Origin: Excoecaria cochinchinensis
Lineage: Eukaryota > Streptophyta > Magnoliopsida > Malpighiales > Euphorbiaceae
NCBI GenBank assembly: GCA_947683425.1
Contig: CANTUQ010000106.1
Span: 5,269,001-5,333,000, forward strand
DNA length: 64,000 nucleotides
Direction: 5' to 3'
Below the pieces are notes generated by a model. That model made no database searches and was not told the DNA's origin. It was given only the letters and a program-made list of their open reading frames with translations. This document shows positions 12,480 to 23,572 of the stretch, in pieces (the first letter of the stretch is position 1; each line of letters begins with the position of its first letter). A program made the position numbers and the translations under genes.

Positions 12480-13357
12480 ATGTTCGATATGTCTTCACCT
12501 AGAACTTCATCTTCTTCCCGATCTTCTTTGTTACTTAAACCTGAAACTGTTCGAAAACTCAATTACCTTTATGAATTAAACTTCTTGGATGATTCACAAA
12601 AATCAAAGATTCTCATTTTCCTTTCCTTAATCCTTATGATGCGTTCGCAAAATCAAGAACCAATGTTTTTTCTAGTATTAAAACCCTTGTTCGATAACCT
12701 AGATCTCAAGTCAAAGAGTATATTCAATCCTCTTCCTTTACTCAACACCCGATCAAAACTACAGGAAAAGAACAATTTGTATCTCTTGACGTACCTTCTG
12801 AATCTATCTCTGATTGGATTCATCAAGGTCTAACTCATATTCACTTTGGAGCTATTCGGATTGCTGTCACTTATCATGGACACAAAAGTCTTCCTGTCTT
12901 TGCTCGAATTGCTCTTCTTAATACTAGATACTTGAATTACTCTCAAGCTGTTATTGGTACAGTTCAGACTTCTCTGAATGCTGGAACGATCATGTTCACT
13001 TTCTATCCTTACTTCAATATAAGGTTATAGGATTTTCACATCCTTGACAATCTGAATGTTCAAATCCAGATTACAGGAGCAGACCAGGTCCAAATAACTG
13101 ATGTAGCTACCTTGCACTATCAAATGATCTATCGTGTCCAGAATCATGCACTGGATATATGTCTTCCTTGTTCTAATGATGCTTTGATAGTAAGTGCCGA
13201 TTCCACTCAGGTTCCTACTTGTGTTCAGATCCCAAAGCAGCTTATAAGAGATGAATTATTGAGGTATTTTCCTCAGTTATGGCATACCAGTTATGTAATT
13301 CTTCACCAACAGAAGAAGCCTGTCCAGTCTACTACTCCTATCTTTATCAAAAGATAG
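12480..13357 (+). pseudogene. Pararetroviral movement-protein region (broken)
   Basis: Cell-to-cell movement protein (30K superfamily) at the N-terminal end of the viral polyprotein. From about 12480 the frame runs to roughly 12690, shifts, and continues past a core containing HFGAIRIAVTYHG and the stretch NAGTIMFTFYP, with an in-frame stop at about 13028. The last readable piece (13112-13357) ends in a stop. Order and motif style are those of caulimovirid movement proteins. The recognition is from memory of the family and the gene is non-functional. Confidence 0.6.
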
Positions 13358-13363
13358 GATGGT

Positions 13364-14660
13364 ATGATTGAAACAAAGTTTGTCCCTCAAAATCTTCTAC
13401 AGCCTCTGTTTTCTCTACTCAATTCATGCTTCAATCTCTTCCTTCTCTTCAGTAGGAAACAATTCCTATTGAAGCCTTTGATGCTGATGGAAATCCCATC
13501 TATGCTTATAAAAGAGATGGCCACTGTTACTGGAATAACTGTGATTGTGATGATTGTTATTAGGTCTCACTTGAAGCTGAATTAGATGATGATAATCTTC
13601 AACGGAGACGAAGAAAAGCCAAAAAAAAAAAGTATCATCTGAAGCTCGGTATCAAGATCATCTTGATGAAGATGATGATCCTACAATTGGCATACTTTGA
13701 GAACCCTCAGGCAAATATGACTATGTTGTTCAATATACAGCACCACCACTTTTTATACTATCATCTCCACCTTCCCCAAAACCTTTTGCACCAATACTTC
13801 CATCTAAACCTTTTCAAAGACAATATCCTTAACCATGTGCCTCCTTTATTTGGAAACCTAAGCCTATCCAACCTCCACCTGCTGTATTTATGTACTAACC
13901 AACTGGCACATATACAGATGAATTTCCAACACTTCAAGAAGCCACAAATCCTGATACAAAGATCCGTACCACCCCTTTTGTCAAATCACCTGGTGTATCT
14001 ATTGAAGGAATCCCTAGATCTGTTCAACCGGCTGAAGCAGTTCTTAATTGGCAATTAAAGAATGCTCTAGCCTAGAATAAAGTTCTTCACAGGATAGAAA
14101 CTAAAGTTGATCATGTTTCTTCCCTTGTGGAAACTTTAGACTCTCAGATAACCAATCAGAATGCTGCTGCTTACCAATTACTTGCAAGATTACAGAATCA
14201 AGTTGCTGATTTAGATAGACAACTCATGGCCTCTATTTCTCAGTGAGTCTATGATTCTACCTTTCAAGAGAAAGCTTCCGAAGTTACCCGTCTAAAGGTA
14301 GAAGTGTAACTATCAAAAGAGACTTAGCCAGGACTACTACTCCAGCACCTCCCACTATCTCTTTTCCTTTTTATAATCCCAACCTTACTCCATTTACCCA
14401 CCAACCTCTTATCTAGGTTCCACCCTTTTCTGAACCCTCACAAGCAGATCTTGATAGTTTAGGTTATTCCCATGAACTGTTCATGCAACAACAACTTCGT
14501 AAACAACCTAAAAGATCTATAACATCACCTCCAACTACAACTACCTCCTCTTTCACTCAAACTATACCCTCAACCTGAACCATCTACACCAGTTATTTCA
14601 GTTCCTGACAATAAACAAAAAGGAATTGTAATTTCTAAACGACCATCTAAACCACCCTTA
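13364..14660 (+). pseudogene. Pararetroviral inter-domain region (degraded)
   Basis: A/C-rich sequence between the movement and coat domains. It translates, in changing frames, into proline- and serine-rich, low-conservation sequence with a heptad-like stretch around 14080-14230. Numerous stops are present. No enzymatic domain was recognised; this is expected for the linker of a single-polyprotein caulimovirid. Confidence 0.45.
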
Positions 14661-14666
14661 TCCCAT

Positions 14667-15389
14667 ATGATTCAACCACTTGAAAACACAAATCCTCTCA
14701 TTGATTCCCTGAAAGCAAAAGCATTGCAAACTGCCCCTGCTATTTTATCTGCCATTTTTAAAGATAATCTACCAGAATCATCTGAAGAAAGTTTTGATTG
14801 TTCAAAAGATGAAGATTCGGAACCAGATCCGAAATATTTTCCCATCTATATGGCAGATCCTCCTGATAAAAGCACCACAACTCATCAGTATCATGCTGAT
14901 GAGCTTGATGATGAAGCAGAAAGTAGAACACCACAAACAGGACAACCAACTTCAGGACCTTGGTTCCAATTCGAGGATATTCCTCGTCATAAATGGAGAG
15001 ATAGAATCAAAGAATTCTATGCTTGGCTTGAATTGCAAATCAGACGGCCAGAAGTTACTCTGTTAAGACCAATATTTGTTGAATTCTCTTCCCGTTTCAT
15101 TGGAAGACTCTGTGATTGGTTTGTTCGACTAGATGAATATTCTAAGCCTCAGTTTCTAAGTTGTGAATCTATTGCTCATGTGTTGCAAAAAATTCATACT
15201 GAATTTATTAGCAATACTATTGACTTTGAAGAAACTGCTCGTGATGATTATTTCAGAATGAAATGTTGTTCTCTCATTCGAAAAGATATTGACAAGCACT
15301 ATAAAAGGATGTCAAAAGTCTTTTATATGTTAAATGGTGCAAATGATCCAAATTTGAAGCAAGGATTTTTATCCTCTATTCTAGAATAA
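14667..15389 (+). pseudogene. Pararetroviral coat-protein region
   Basis: An open frame of 240 codons. After an acidic N-terminal part (about residues 35-90) comes a basic and aromatic core with WRDRIKEFYAWLELQ and, near residues 200-225, RMKCCSLIRKDIDKHYKRM, the type of conserved block seen in caulimovirid capsid proteins. It is the longest intact stretch of the insertion but lies between stops, so it survives only as a fragment of the polyprotein. The next frame (from 15390) opens with a stop. Confidence 0.6.
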
Positions 15390-15632
15390 TTGACTGACAG
15401 TACTATGTACTTGATAAGAGAACAAGGAATTCAGTTGAACTCCCTTTTGATTGGACAAATATTCTAGAAAGTGCTCATGGCTCTTGATTGTCTTTGTACT
15501 TCTCAGAAACTAATCAAAGATACCATGAAGAAAGGAAAAGATCCTTAACTTAAAGCAGCATGTAGACGACTAGACCTGGAAATTAAGTGTTTCCCAAAGA
15601 AAGACTACTCATGTAAAACCCACAAACAGTCT

Positions 15633-16277
15633 ATGTTTCCCAAGAAGACCCACATAGTTTATCCTTCAAGAAAGAAAAGGAAAATTCGGTTCTTCCGACG
15701 AAAAAGATTCAAACAGAAAGGAGACAGATGCTATGCTTGTGGCAAGAAAGGACATTTTGCAAAATTCTATCCTAATAAAAGGAAGTCCCAGAAGCTCATT
15801 CAACATGTTCAACAAGCTTCTCCCATTTATCTTCAAAATGATGATGTTGAGTTAATGTTCTCAGTTGATGATAATGCAGACACCTATACTCTTTTTGCAA
15901 TCCAAGATTCTGACTCTGATTTTTCAAATGAGAACTCTAAAGAAGAATCACTAGCTGATATTGCTGCTGTTTACCCTTTACCTACTATCAACCTCTTCCT
16001 TCTTCCAGAATTATCCCTTAAACCTATTTCCTCTTCACACCCCATTACACTGGTTCCTGCCAAAATTTTCCCAAACAAATTTGCCAAACCTATAAATGTT
16101 ATTGCATTTGTTGATACTGGTGCACACAATGCCATTCTTAATCCAAAAGTTATTCCTGAATCCTTTTGGAAGCCTTTTACCCAGCACTTTCAAGCAGCAA
16201 ATCAAGGTATTCTTACCATTAAGCTCAAGACAAAGCAGCCCATTAAAATCCAATTATTCCCTGATTGTTCTGTTTAG
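15633..16277 (+). pseudogene. Pararetroviral zinc knuckle and aspartic protease
   Basis: An open frame of 214 codons. Residues about 20-48 are strongly basic, followed by a CCHC-type knuckle reading CYACGKKGHFAKFY in which the last cysteine is replaced by tyrosine, so zinc binding should be lost. Further on (around residues 155-165) is FVDTGAHNAIL, the DTG active-site motif of a retroviral-type aspartic protease that would process the polyprotein. The frame ends at 16277; protease-like sequence seems to continue in another frame. Confidence 0.7.
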
Positions 16278-16619
16278 GTTCATGCTCTTGGTTCTGAGCT
16301 CCCTAGAAAAGCTCTTGTCCTTGGTTTTGATGCATTATTCCAAATGCCCAAACTCCATATCCAACCCACTAATCTTAAGTACAGAAAATATTTCCAGCCT
16401 TATACTACTACACCAATCCTGTTTACTATCTAAAGCCCAAGCCCATTCCAAGATATCCAAATCCAACTTGAAACCCACTGTTGTGCTACCTTTCATATAG
16501 ACTTCCTAACAAAACACCCGAAACTTTTTTGGACTCGTCCTGAATTCTTTGTTACCTTACTTTTCAAAAAGTCAGAAGATGCCAATCCCACTAAAGCTAC
16601 CCATCCTGGCATGATTCCT

Positions 16620-17540
16620 GAAAGCTTTTCTTTGGTCCAAGAAGAATGTGCACAATTGCTAGCCTAAAACCTTATTGAGCCCACTCAATCAGATTGGGCT
16701 TGTCAGGCCTTTTATGTGAACAAGCAATCAGAACAGATTCATGGAAAGAAAAGACTTATCATTGATTACACTCCTCTCAACCATTTTCTTAAAGACAACA
16801 AATACCATTTGCCTAATATTTCCTCACTATTCCCTTTCCTTCATAATGCTCATATTTTTTTCCAAATTTGACCATAAAGCAGGATTCTCGCAACTGGGTA
16901 TTACACCAGCAGACTGACCCAAGACACCTTTTTGTATTCCTAATTTCTATTATCAATGGACAGTTATGCCCTTTAGACTCAAAACTGCACCCTCCCTTTT
17001 CCAACAATCCATGATTCGTGTTTATGAACCTATTCTCTCATTTGTCTTAGTTTATATTGATGATGTTTTAATCTTTTCAACAGATGTTCCTACACACCAA
17101 ATCCATCTTCAGCAATTCATCAATTTGACCAAAGACCATAGGATTATGTTGTCTCCATCCAAAATGGTTGTTGCTAAAGAAGAAATTGATTTCTTAGGAA
17201 TGCATTTCATCAATGGCACTTATCAGCCACAGCCCCACCTAGCCAAAGAACTTCTCAAGTTCCCTGATAGCCACCTATCACAAAAATAAGTTCAACAATT
17301 CCTTGGTATAGCCAATTATATTCGCCAGTTCATTCTCCATTTCAGTAACCTTTCAAAACCACTCACTCGGCTTTTGAAAAAAGAAGCCTCTACCTTGGTC
17401 GGCCACTCACTCCCAATCAATCCAAAAGATAAAAGCAATCACTCAAAATTTGCCACCTCTTCACATTCCTTCTACAGGAAAAAGATATCTTCAGACAAAC
17501 GCAAGTGATGAATGTTAGGGTGCAATCCTTTTGAAAGAAG
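16620..17540 (+). pseudogene. Pararetroviral reverse transcriptase and start of RNase H
   Basis: Reverse transcriptase copies the pregenomic RNA. Visible pieces: KKRLIIDYTPLN (about 16753), MPFRLKTAPSLFQQSM (16966 on), and the catalytic YIDDVL box at about 17057, all intact at the motif level. The thumb runs to a stop at 17289; the RNase H start (NASDEC) follows at about 17505. Near 17540 the sequence jumps to the opposite strand of the viral genome. Upstream stops (for example near 16665) make it inactive. Confidence 0.8.
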
Positions 17541-17621
17541 GTGAAGTTCTAGGTGAAGACATATTAGACATGGTTATGGGAGTTTCTCTTTCATTACAAT
17601 AACTTAAACATCAATTTTTAT

Positions 17622-17634
17622 GGCTCTGATACCA
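17622..17634 (-). promoter_or_regulatory. tRNA-Met primer-binding site of the pararetrovirus
   Basis: The minus strand reads TGGTATCAGAGCC, complementary to the 3' end of plant initiator tRNA-Met, the primer used by Caulimoviridae for minus-strand synthesis. It fixes the genome start and shows that this viral segment lies on the minus strand. Confidence 0.85.
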
Positions 17635-17857
17635 AATACCCCGAGGCATGAAACAAACCAGTTGAATAAGGCACTTATAACTATCCAAACTAAACGGCTC
17701 TCCTGGCCTACTGGTGGACTGCCCTCTTAGACAAATATAACAAAATCTATTTCATGCCTTGGAGATAGACAACAGGATCCAAGAATGATGAATAAGAATA
17801 TTATAATGAGAAGAGAAGAAGAGTTTAGAAATTCATGTTGAAAGAAAACTTAAGGTT

Positions 17858-17940
17858 TTTATTTCTTTCTTCAAGCTTATCCTCCTCAGAGGATTACACA
17901 CATATATATAGGCCTTTCATAGAGAAGCCTTACATCATCA
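17858..17940 (-). promoter_or_regulatory. Pararetroviral promoter and polyadenylation signals
   Basis: On the minus strand: TGATGATGTAAGG (17940-17928, like the as-1/TGA-type activator elements of caulimovirid promoters), then TATATATA (17910-17903), then AATAAA (17863-17858) about 45 bases on. A poly(A) signal so soon after the TATA box is typical of viruses with terminally redundant RNAs. Activity is not implied. Confidence 0.55.
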
Positions 17941-17963
17941 GCTATCCCTAATACTCTTTTTTT

Positions 17964-18110
17964 ACAAGATAAGATAAGGGGATCTACTTTACTAAAGTAG
18001 CTTTACTAAAGTAACTTTATACAAGATAAAATAAGGGAATTTACTTTACTAAAGTAGCTTTACTAAAGTAGCTTTATACAAGATAAGATAAGGGAATCTT
18101 CAAAAGTAAC
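17964..18110 (-). repeat. 57-bp tandem repeat upstream of the viral promoter
   Basis: The unit starting acaagataagataaggg recurs at 17964, 18021 and 18078, a period of exactly 57 bases and about 2.5 copies. Within each unit ctttactaaagta is itself repeated. It lies just upstream (minus strand) of the promoter-like block, where enhancer repeats could sit. Confidence 0.8.
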
Positions 18111-18381
18111 TTTACTCCTTGTGGTTGATGGGCTCATGTGATGGAGACATGTTAATGTCTTCTGGGTCCAGATCAGTAGTGCGAAGTTATGGGGTCCAGT
18201 CAAACTCAACATTGTCTTTTTTCTTGTCTTCTTGTTCTGGCTGGTGATCCGGTGTTGATAGAAAGTTTTGAGCCATGGAAGGATTATTATCATCAGGAAT
18301 ATTCAGGGTGAAGTAAGGGTCTTAGGAATATTGGAACAGAGAATCCAAATAGTTAGGCCTGAGGGATAATTCAGCAGTGTC

Positions 18382-19478
18382 TTATGCTGGTGGATGAAGT
18401 GAAGAAGGTTCAATATTATTGAGTTCACAAAGCATATGGTGGAGAGAGGCCTTGATAGTAGGATTTGCCAGAAAATCAGGATGTTCAAACGTTTGCCACT
18501 GGAAGGCTTGAGGTTGTGTCCAGATGGAATTCTGAGAGGGATTCCAAGCATAAGGTCTAGTAAAGAAGTAAAGAACAGAATAGTTCTTTGCTTGTGGTTC
18601 AGTTTTCTGCCATAATTGAAGAGTTTGGATTCTTCTCAGAAATTCATGGCGCCACCAAGAAAGAGGGGCATACCATTCTAAAAGCTGCCAATGGAATGAA
18701 CCTTGCTTGTCTGGATTAGTAAGAATGTCATATATTTCCAAGAGTGGAAATAACACAACATGAGTGTAGAGTACAGAAAGGCACCAGAGAAACCAAATTT
18801 GTTCCTTATAGCCTGGTGAACTTTGGTAGAACTTAAAAAGAATGGCCCAGGATTGATCAATGTGGAAGTAATTTTCATGTGGTGAGACATCTCTTTTGAT
18901 GGTGAAAAGATGCAAATAATGAAATAGATGGCGGGTAGCAAATAACTTGATATGTGCAGGTGAGGTGAGAGAGCAGGCAGGAGGGTTAGATTCTTTTCTT
19001 GTTGCCGGGAGATTTTGGAATGGATTTTGGTTTTTCCTGGTATTGGGAATTGGTTTGAACCTATCCATTGTGTAAATTAATGGTAAGGTGGTAATGGTAG
19101 TGATAGGTTTTGGTTTTGGAGGTGGCATGGAAAGATAATCTGGAATCAAGTTCTTGTTTCCTTTTATATGCTCTACCTGAAAGTTGTATTTGCTAACCCA
19201 TTCAGCCCATCTAAGAATTTGGTGATGTGGAACAGACTTTCCTTTGAAGGAAAGCATCTTGGGGAAAGATGAACAGTCCATGACAACTATGAAGTGATGT
19301 CCAATCAGATGGAATTCGAATCTCTTTATGCCATACTTAATTGCTAAGACTTCTTTAAAGGTGGAATGATAATGGCATTCAGATTCTTTGAACTGTCCAC
19401 TTGCATATCCACAGATGCGTCGGGTATTATCTTTTTCTTCTAAAAGGATTGCACCCCAACATTCATCACTTGCGTCTT
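18382..19478 (-). pseudogene. Pararetroviral RNase H with C-terminal extension
   Basis: An open frame of about 365 codons. The RNase H domain occupies roughly residues 5-140: DASDECWGAILLE near the start, a glutamate in the KEVLAIKYGI helix, MDCSSF, and NLIPDYLSM at the end, so the acidic catalytic positions look retained. About 220 further residues follow, rich in W, H and F, with no domain I recognise, to the stop. The first codons overlap, in sequence, the RNase H start at about 17505-17540 on the plus strand. The frame is intact but has no upstream polyprotein, so it is a fragment. Confidence 0.75.
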
Positions 19479-21248
19479 TCTCACATAATAGTATCACATA
19501 CCTAATTCATTACTGATACAAACATTTCATGCTTACTACTAGACTAAAGCAATTATCATATCAATCTCATACACATACTATCGTGATCAATGCTCTACCA
19601 GTCACTCATAACTTAGCACAACAATAGCCTGAGTTACATCGATGGTGGATACGGGTACACTGGATACTGACTAGCAGTATCAAACACTGGAGACCGAGGT
19701 CTCAAAACTTTATAAAAGCAATCTTTGATACCGAAAGGTATCAAACACCAGACCCAAACGGGGTCCACACTAGCAGTTGCAATCACTAGCCCTTTATAAG
19801 CATGTTTATCTATCCACTACCTTGACCCTTCAGGCTTATGCATAAAAATATACATATACACATACACATAATTCAATTTGATTCATACTCATCCAATCAC
19901 TTGACATGCTCACAGAATAATTCATCAAAATGAATTATGTAAAACTTAAGAGTGAGAAACCATGCAAGGGAAAATAAATAATAAACATTAAGGAACAGGG
20001 GAGGGTCGCGCTCGCGATAGCGGCGAAACTCGCTTAAAGTCGCACTCGCGACAAGCTCTACGCTTGCGAGAGGGAGCTGATAGCCCTCTGTTGTGCTTCC
20101 GATAGAAGGCGGGTAGGTCCCCGTTGCGCACTCACGCGCAGGCACACCCGCTACGAAGAATAGCCTGGCTACTGCTCACTTATCGAGCTTTCTGTCGCGC
20201 TCGCGATAACTATCACGCCTACGACAGAGAGCACCTCAGTTAGAGCTGGGTCATAGGTGAATTTCACTCTAATTCGAACTTTCCACCTCCTCTCACAGCC
20301 CAACTTTTCCAAAACCAATCAATCAAGCACACAATTGCCTTTCACTCAGCTATACATTCAAAACAATGCTCAAAATCATGCCAATAACATTATACAATCA
20401 TTACATGCAATTTATAACAATTAAACAAGATAATTAACTAACCTAAAATCACACTCAAATTAACTCTAAACACTTAGAACAAAACCCACATGCAAAAACT
20501 AATACCCCTTCCTTCAATATACATAATTTAGCTAAAAACCCAACCAAACACATGCATAATCATGCTTCACATATCAAATTTCCAAAAATTAACACTCTAA
20601 GAAAATCAAACACATTATAGAGCAAAGCTCCCAAATCTCAAGAACGCAGCTCAAGATCAATCCTCCTTAAGATCCCACCTTCTCTTTACCCTTATCCTTC
20701 TTCTTGGCACTAACTTCTTACACTCAACCAAATCAAAAACACACTTAATAAAAACCCACACAACCAAACTCATCCAAAACATAGAAAAAGGAGAAGAACC
20801 AACTCAACCACATACCTTAGCAACTTAATACACTTAACACCTTCAATCTCAACTCACAAACCAAGTAGAACCACCCAAGGAGGACGAGCCAGCAGTAAGA
20901 AATGAAGAAGACAGAGAAGAGAGGAAGAGGGAACGGGTATCTTACGCAAGAAGATTTTTGCTTCCTTCTCTCTTCTTTTCTTCCTTGTTCTTCATTTAAT
21001 ACTTCCAACCACCCAAGCTTAGGTGTTAAAATCCAATTGGCCCAATTCAAAAAAATCCTTTGGCATATAACTCTTTGATCCATGGCAATTATCTTTTTTA
21101 ATCACTTAAACAAATTCTTTCCTTTTTAAATTAATTACTCCTTCAATTTTACCCTTTCTTAACCCAATTTCATACTTGTCAAATTACACTTATACCCTCA
21201 ATTCATGCAATTAATTCCATAAATCCTACTACAAATTGGGGTGTTACA
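19479..21248 (+). repeat. Solo LTR (Tekay-related), right part
   Basis: Continues the LTR that starts at 12004 and ends ATTGGGGTGTTACA at 21248, followed by TSD TAAGT (21249-21253). It contains a phrase pattern also seen in the 53868 LTR (GGATACGGGTACACTGGATACTG-type stretches, about 19650-19800) and a CG-rich palindromic island (19990-20225) with TCGCGCTCGCGA and GTCGCACTCGCGAC. Without the viral insert the LTR is about 2.2 kb. Small open frames here are not genes. Confidence 0.75.
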
Positions 21249-21253
21249 TAAGT

Positions 21254-21727
21254 TCTATTATCGTAGGGATCTATGCTAGGAGGAGTAGCTATCGCTAAAA
21301 TGAACAAACGTATCCTCGCTTGGAAAAAATAAGAAAAGAAGCTTCCCGGCTTCAATACCAGCTTGGCGATGCTAGGGCAAGAAGAGATACAGCAGAGAAG
21401 TGAGCTCTCGAGGTCGAGAAGAAAATGCTCGTAGCTAAAGATGAGATAGCTGAGGCCAAGGAGAAGGCTGTTACATTTGAAGCAGGTTTCAATCGGGAAA
21501 AGGAAAAGAGCCAAGTTGTTGAGAAGGAGAATGCCAAACTTAAGCAAAAATGTGTTGAGGTGGAGCAAAGGTGTACCGAACTGGAGCAGAGGTGTGCCGA
21601 ACTCGAGGCGAAGGTAGCGAAAATAGTTGTTGAGAAATGCCTTGGCATAAAACTTTCCCAAGCAGTACAACATCATCATCCGAACTCAGATTGGACTTGG
21701 CTGGATGACGTTTATCCTGATGAGTAG
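21254..21727 (+). pseudogene. Antisense extra ORF of the Tat-lineage element, 3' part
   Basis: Continuation of the ORF cut at 11999 by the solo LTR. From 21425 an uninterrupted frame of 100 codons is a strong coiled coil: AKLKQKCVEVEQRCTELEQR with heptad spacing over about 60 residues, then an acidic tail with DWTWLDDVYPDE before the stop at 21725-21727. A stop at about 21400 separates it from the first part. A gag-like N-terminal domain followed by a coiled coil is common in PF04195-type plant transposon ORFs. Function unknown. Confidence 0.6.
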
Positions 21728-22127
21728 CTAGGATCCCTCCTATTATCTATTTTTATAACTTCTTTCTTCTTTGTATAGAGTTTTCAAATCAATGAAATCA
21801 TTGTTGTTCTGAATTGGATATATTCTTTCATTACTTAAACTCAGTGTTTTCATAAGGATTTTGCCAAACTTATTATTTAGATTATTGCGAAGACTTGCAT
21901 AAATTATTTTCTGAGTGATTTGTCATTACCCTAACATATTATAAATAGATGCCTAAATTAACAAAATTGCTAAAGTGAGCGAAGGAAATCAAATTGAATG
22001 AATGCTCTAGCGGTGATACAACCATGCTAAGCTCTTTTATTGTTAATCAAACAAATGCTCAGATTAGCGAAATTGCTAGAATGAGCTTATAATGGAATAA
22101 GTGCTCAAATGGCGATTCGGCAGCTTA

Positions 22128-23560
22128 TTATTGATAATATAACTTCAAATTGGAAATGTTCCATGAGTGGGGGAGTAACTTCCTAGATCGATTCTTCAAT
22201 CTATAAGCTCCGCCATTGGCTTCGTGCATAAGATATGGGCCTTTCCAATTTGGTTTGAGCTTCCCAACTATAGCCGCTGTGTTTGCTGCGATGAACTTCC
22301 TAAGGACGAGCTGTCCGACTCGAAAAGACATGTGCTTCAAATTTTGATTATGATAAGATGACATCCGTTGTTTATACACCACAGATTGAAGCTAGGCTAT
22401 CTCTCTCATTTCCTCCAGCCTATCCAGGTGATACAATAAGTTTGTCTCATTTTCATCAACATTGAATGTCGAAGTTTGGATGGTTGGAATTCCAATTTCA
22501 CATGGCATGACTGCCTCAGCACCGTACATTAAAGAAAAAGGAGTAACACCTGTTGCCACTTTGGGAGAGGTCCGATACGCCTATAACACATGGTTTAACT
22601 CATCCACCTATAGGCTTTTTGCATCATCATGCATCTATAGTCTTGTTTGTAACTTCAGTCATACCATTTGATTACGGGTGATATACCGAAGTAAAGCAAA
22701 GTTGAATCTTCAATTCTGCACAGTACTCCTTGAAAGTCGAATAGTCAAACTTCTTACCATTATTAGTAATAATGGTGTGCGGGATTTTGAACCTTGTAAT
22801 GATGGACTTCTGAAGGAACTTGATTATATTTGCAGGGGTGATCGTGGCTAAAAGCTTCAACCCATTTCGTGAAATGATCAATTGCAATGACTAAGACCTT
22901 TCGCTATCCACTGGCTAGTAGGAAAGGGCCAAGAATGTTGGTAACCCACTAAGCGAATGGCCAATGACTATGAATAGGCACTTGAGGAGTTAACTTTGAT
23001 GCACTATATTATCCAACTGTTGGCATTTGTCACACTTCTGAACGAGTTTCTTGGCTTCTTTCTCCATAGTGAGCCAATAATATCCTTGCAGTAAGGCTTT
23101 CTGAGCTATGGCCTACGTGCCTTCATGTGCCCCATAAAGGCCTTCATGGATCTCTCTAAGTACATAATCACCTTCTTCCTCGCTCAAGCAAAGCATCCAT
23201 GGATGTGAAAAAAGATCGCCTATATGACTTGTCCTCCATGATGGCATAATTACTAGAACGCTGCATAATTTTTTGGGCTTGAACCTGGCCCTTTGGAAGA
23301 GCTTTAGTGTTTAAATACTGATAAATTAGCAATTGTCATCCCTCCATGGGTTCTTGGAGTTGGACCAAGTGTGTCTTATAGGCCAGCACTGAAAGTATTG
23401 ACCACACCAACTCGGCATCACATATTTTATTCTGAGCTAAAGCTTGCTTGGCCAAAGCATCTGCTCCCTGATTCTCAGCTCGAGGTGTTTGTTCGATAGA
23501 CCAGGTACCCCCATGTTTCTCCTACTGAGATAATAAGGCAGCTACCAACTCTTTATACAG
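22128..23560 (-). pseudogene. Tat-lineage integrase (broken)
   Basis: Minus-strand remains of the retroviral-type integrase that would insert the element. 22672-22887 carries the core (ATITPANIIKFLQKSI, and IITNNGKKFD where the catalytic aspartate of the family's TDNG box is asparagine). 22128-22382 is the C-terminal part (LRKFIAANTAAIVGKLKPNW, GPYLMHEANGGAYRL). Stops and frameshifts lie between. The end of pol faces the end of the antisense ORF 400 bases away. Confidence 0.7.
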
Positions 23561-23572
23561 GACCATTATTTG

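Larger units (their letters stand above)
17541..18381 (-). other. Pararetroviral intergenic region and ORF start
   Basis: Read on the minus strand, this holds the viral regulatory region: a 57-bp tandem repeat (18110-17964), an as-1-like TGATGATGTAAGG (17940-17928), TATATATA (17910-17903), AATAAA (17863-17858), the tRNA-Met primer site (17634-17622) and the first bases of the polyprotein gene up to the inversion junction at about 17541. These are the parts and order expected of a caulimovirid intergenic region. Confidence 0.65.
12445..19478. mobile_element. Endogenous pararetrovirus (Caulimoviridae), rearranged
   Basis: Carries, in order on the plus strand, remains of a movement protein, coat protein, CCHC knuckle, aspartic protease, reverse transcriptase and the start of RNase H (to about 17540). 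The rest of RNase H, a downstream region, a promoter-like intergenic region and a tRNA-Met primer site follow on the minus strand (19478 back to 17541). Together the parts add up to about 7.0 kb, one caulimovirid genome length. Order and domains resemble the single-ORF petuvirus/florendovirus-like group, but the genus is unresolved. Many stops and frameshifts show an old, inactive integration. It lies inside the solo LTR. Confidence 0.85.

Noticed and set aside
12348..12480. Start of the viral ORF at 12348
   Set aside because: 12333-12360 belongs to the solo LTR (shared GCTAAGCGATAA...CTTAGTGGGG block); viral similarity starts only at about 12445.
20817..21083. 88-codon minus-strand frame
   Set aside because: Lies within the solo LTR, has no domain and no conserved partner in the other Tekay LTRs.
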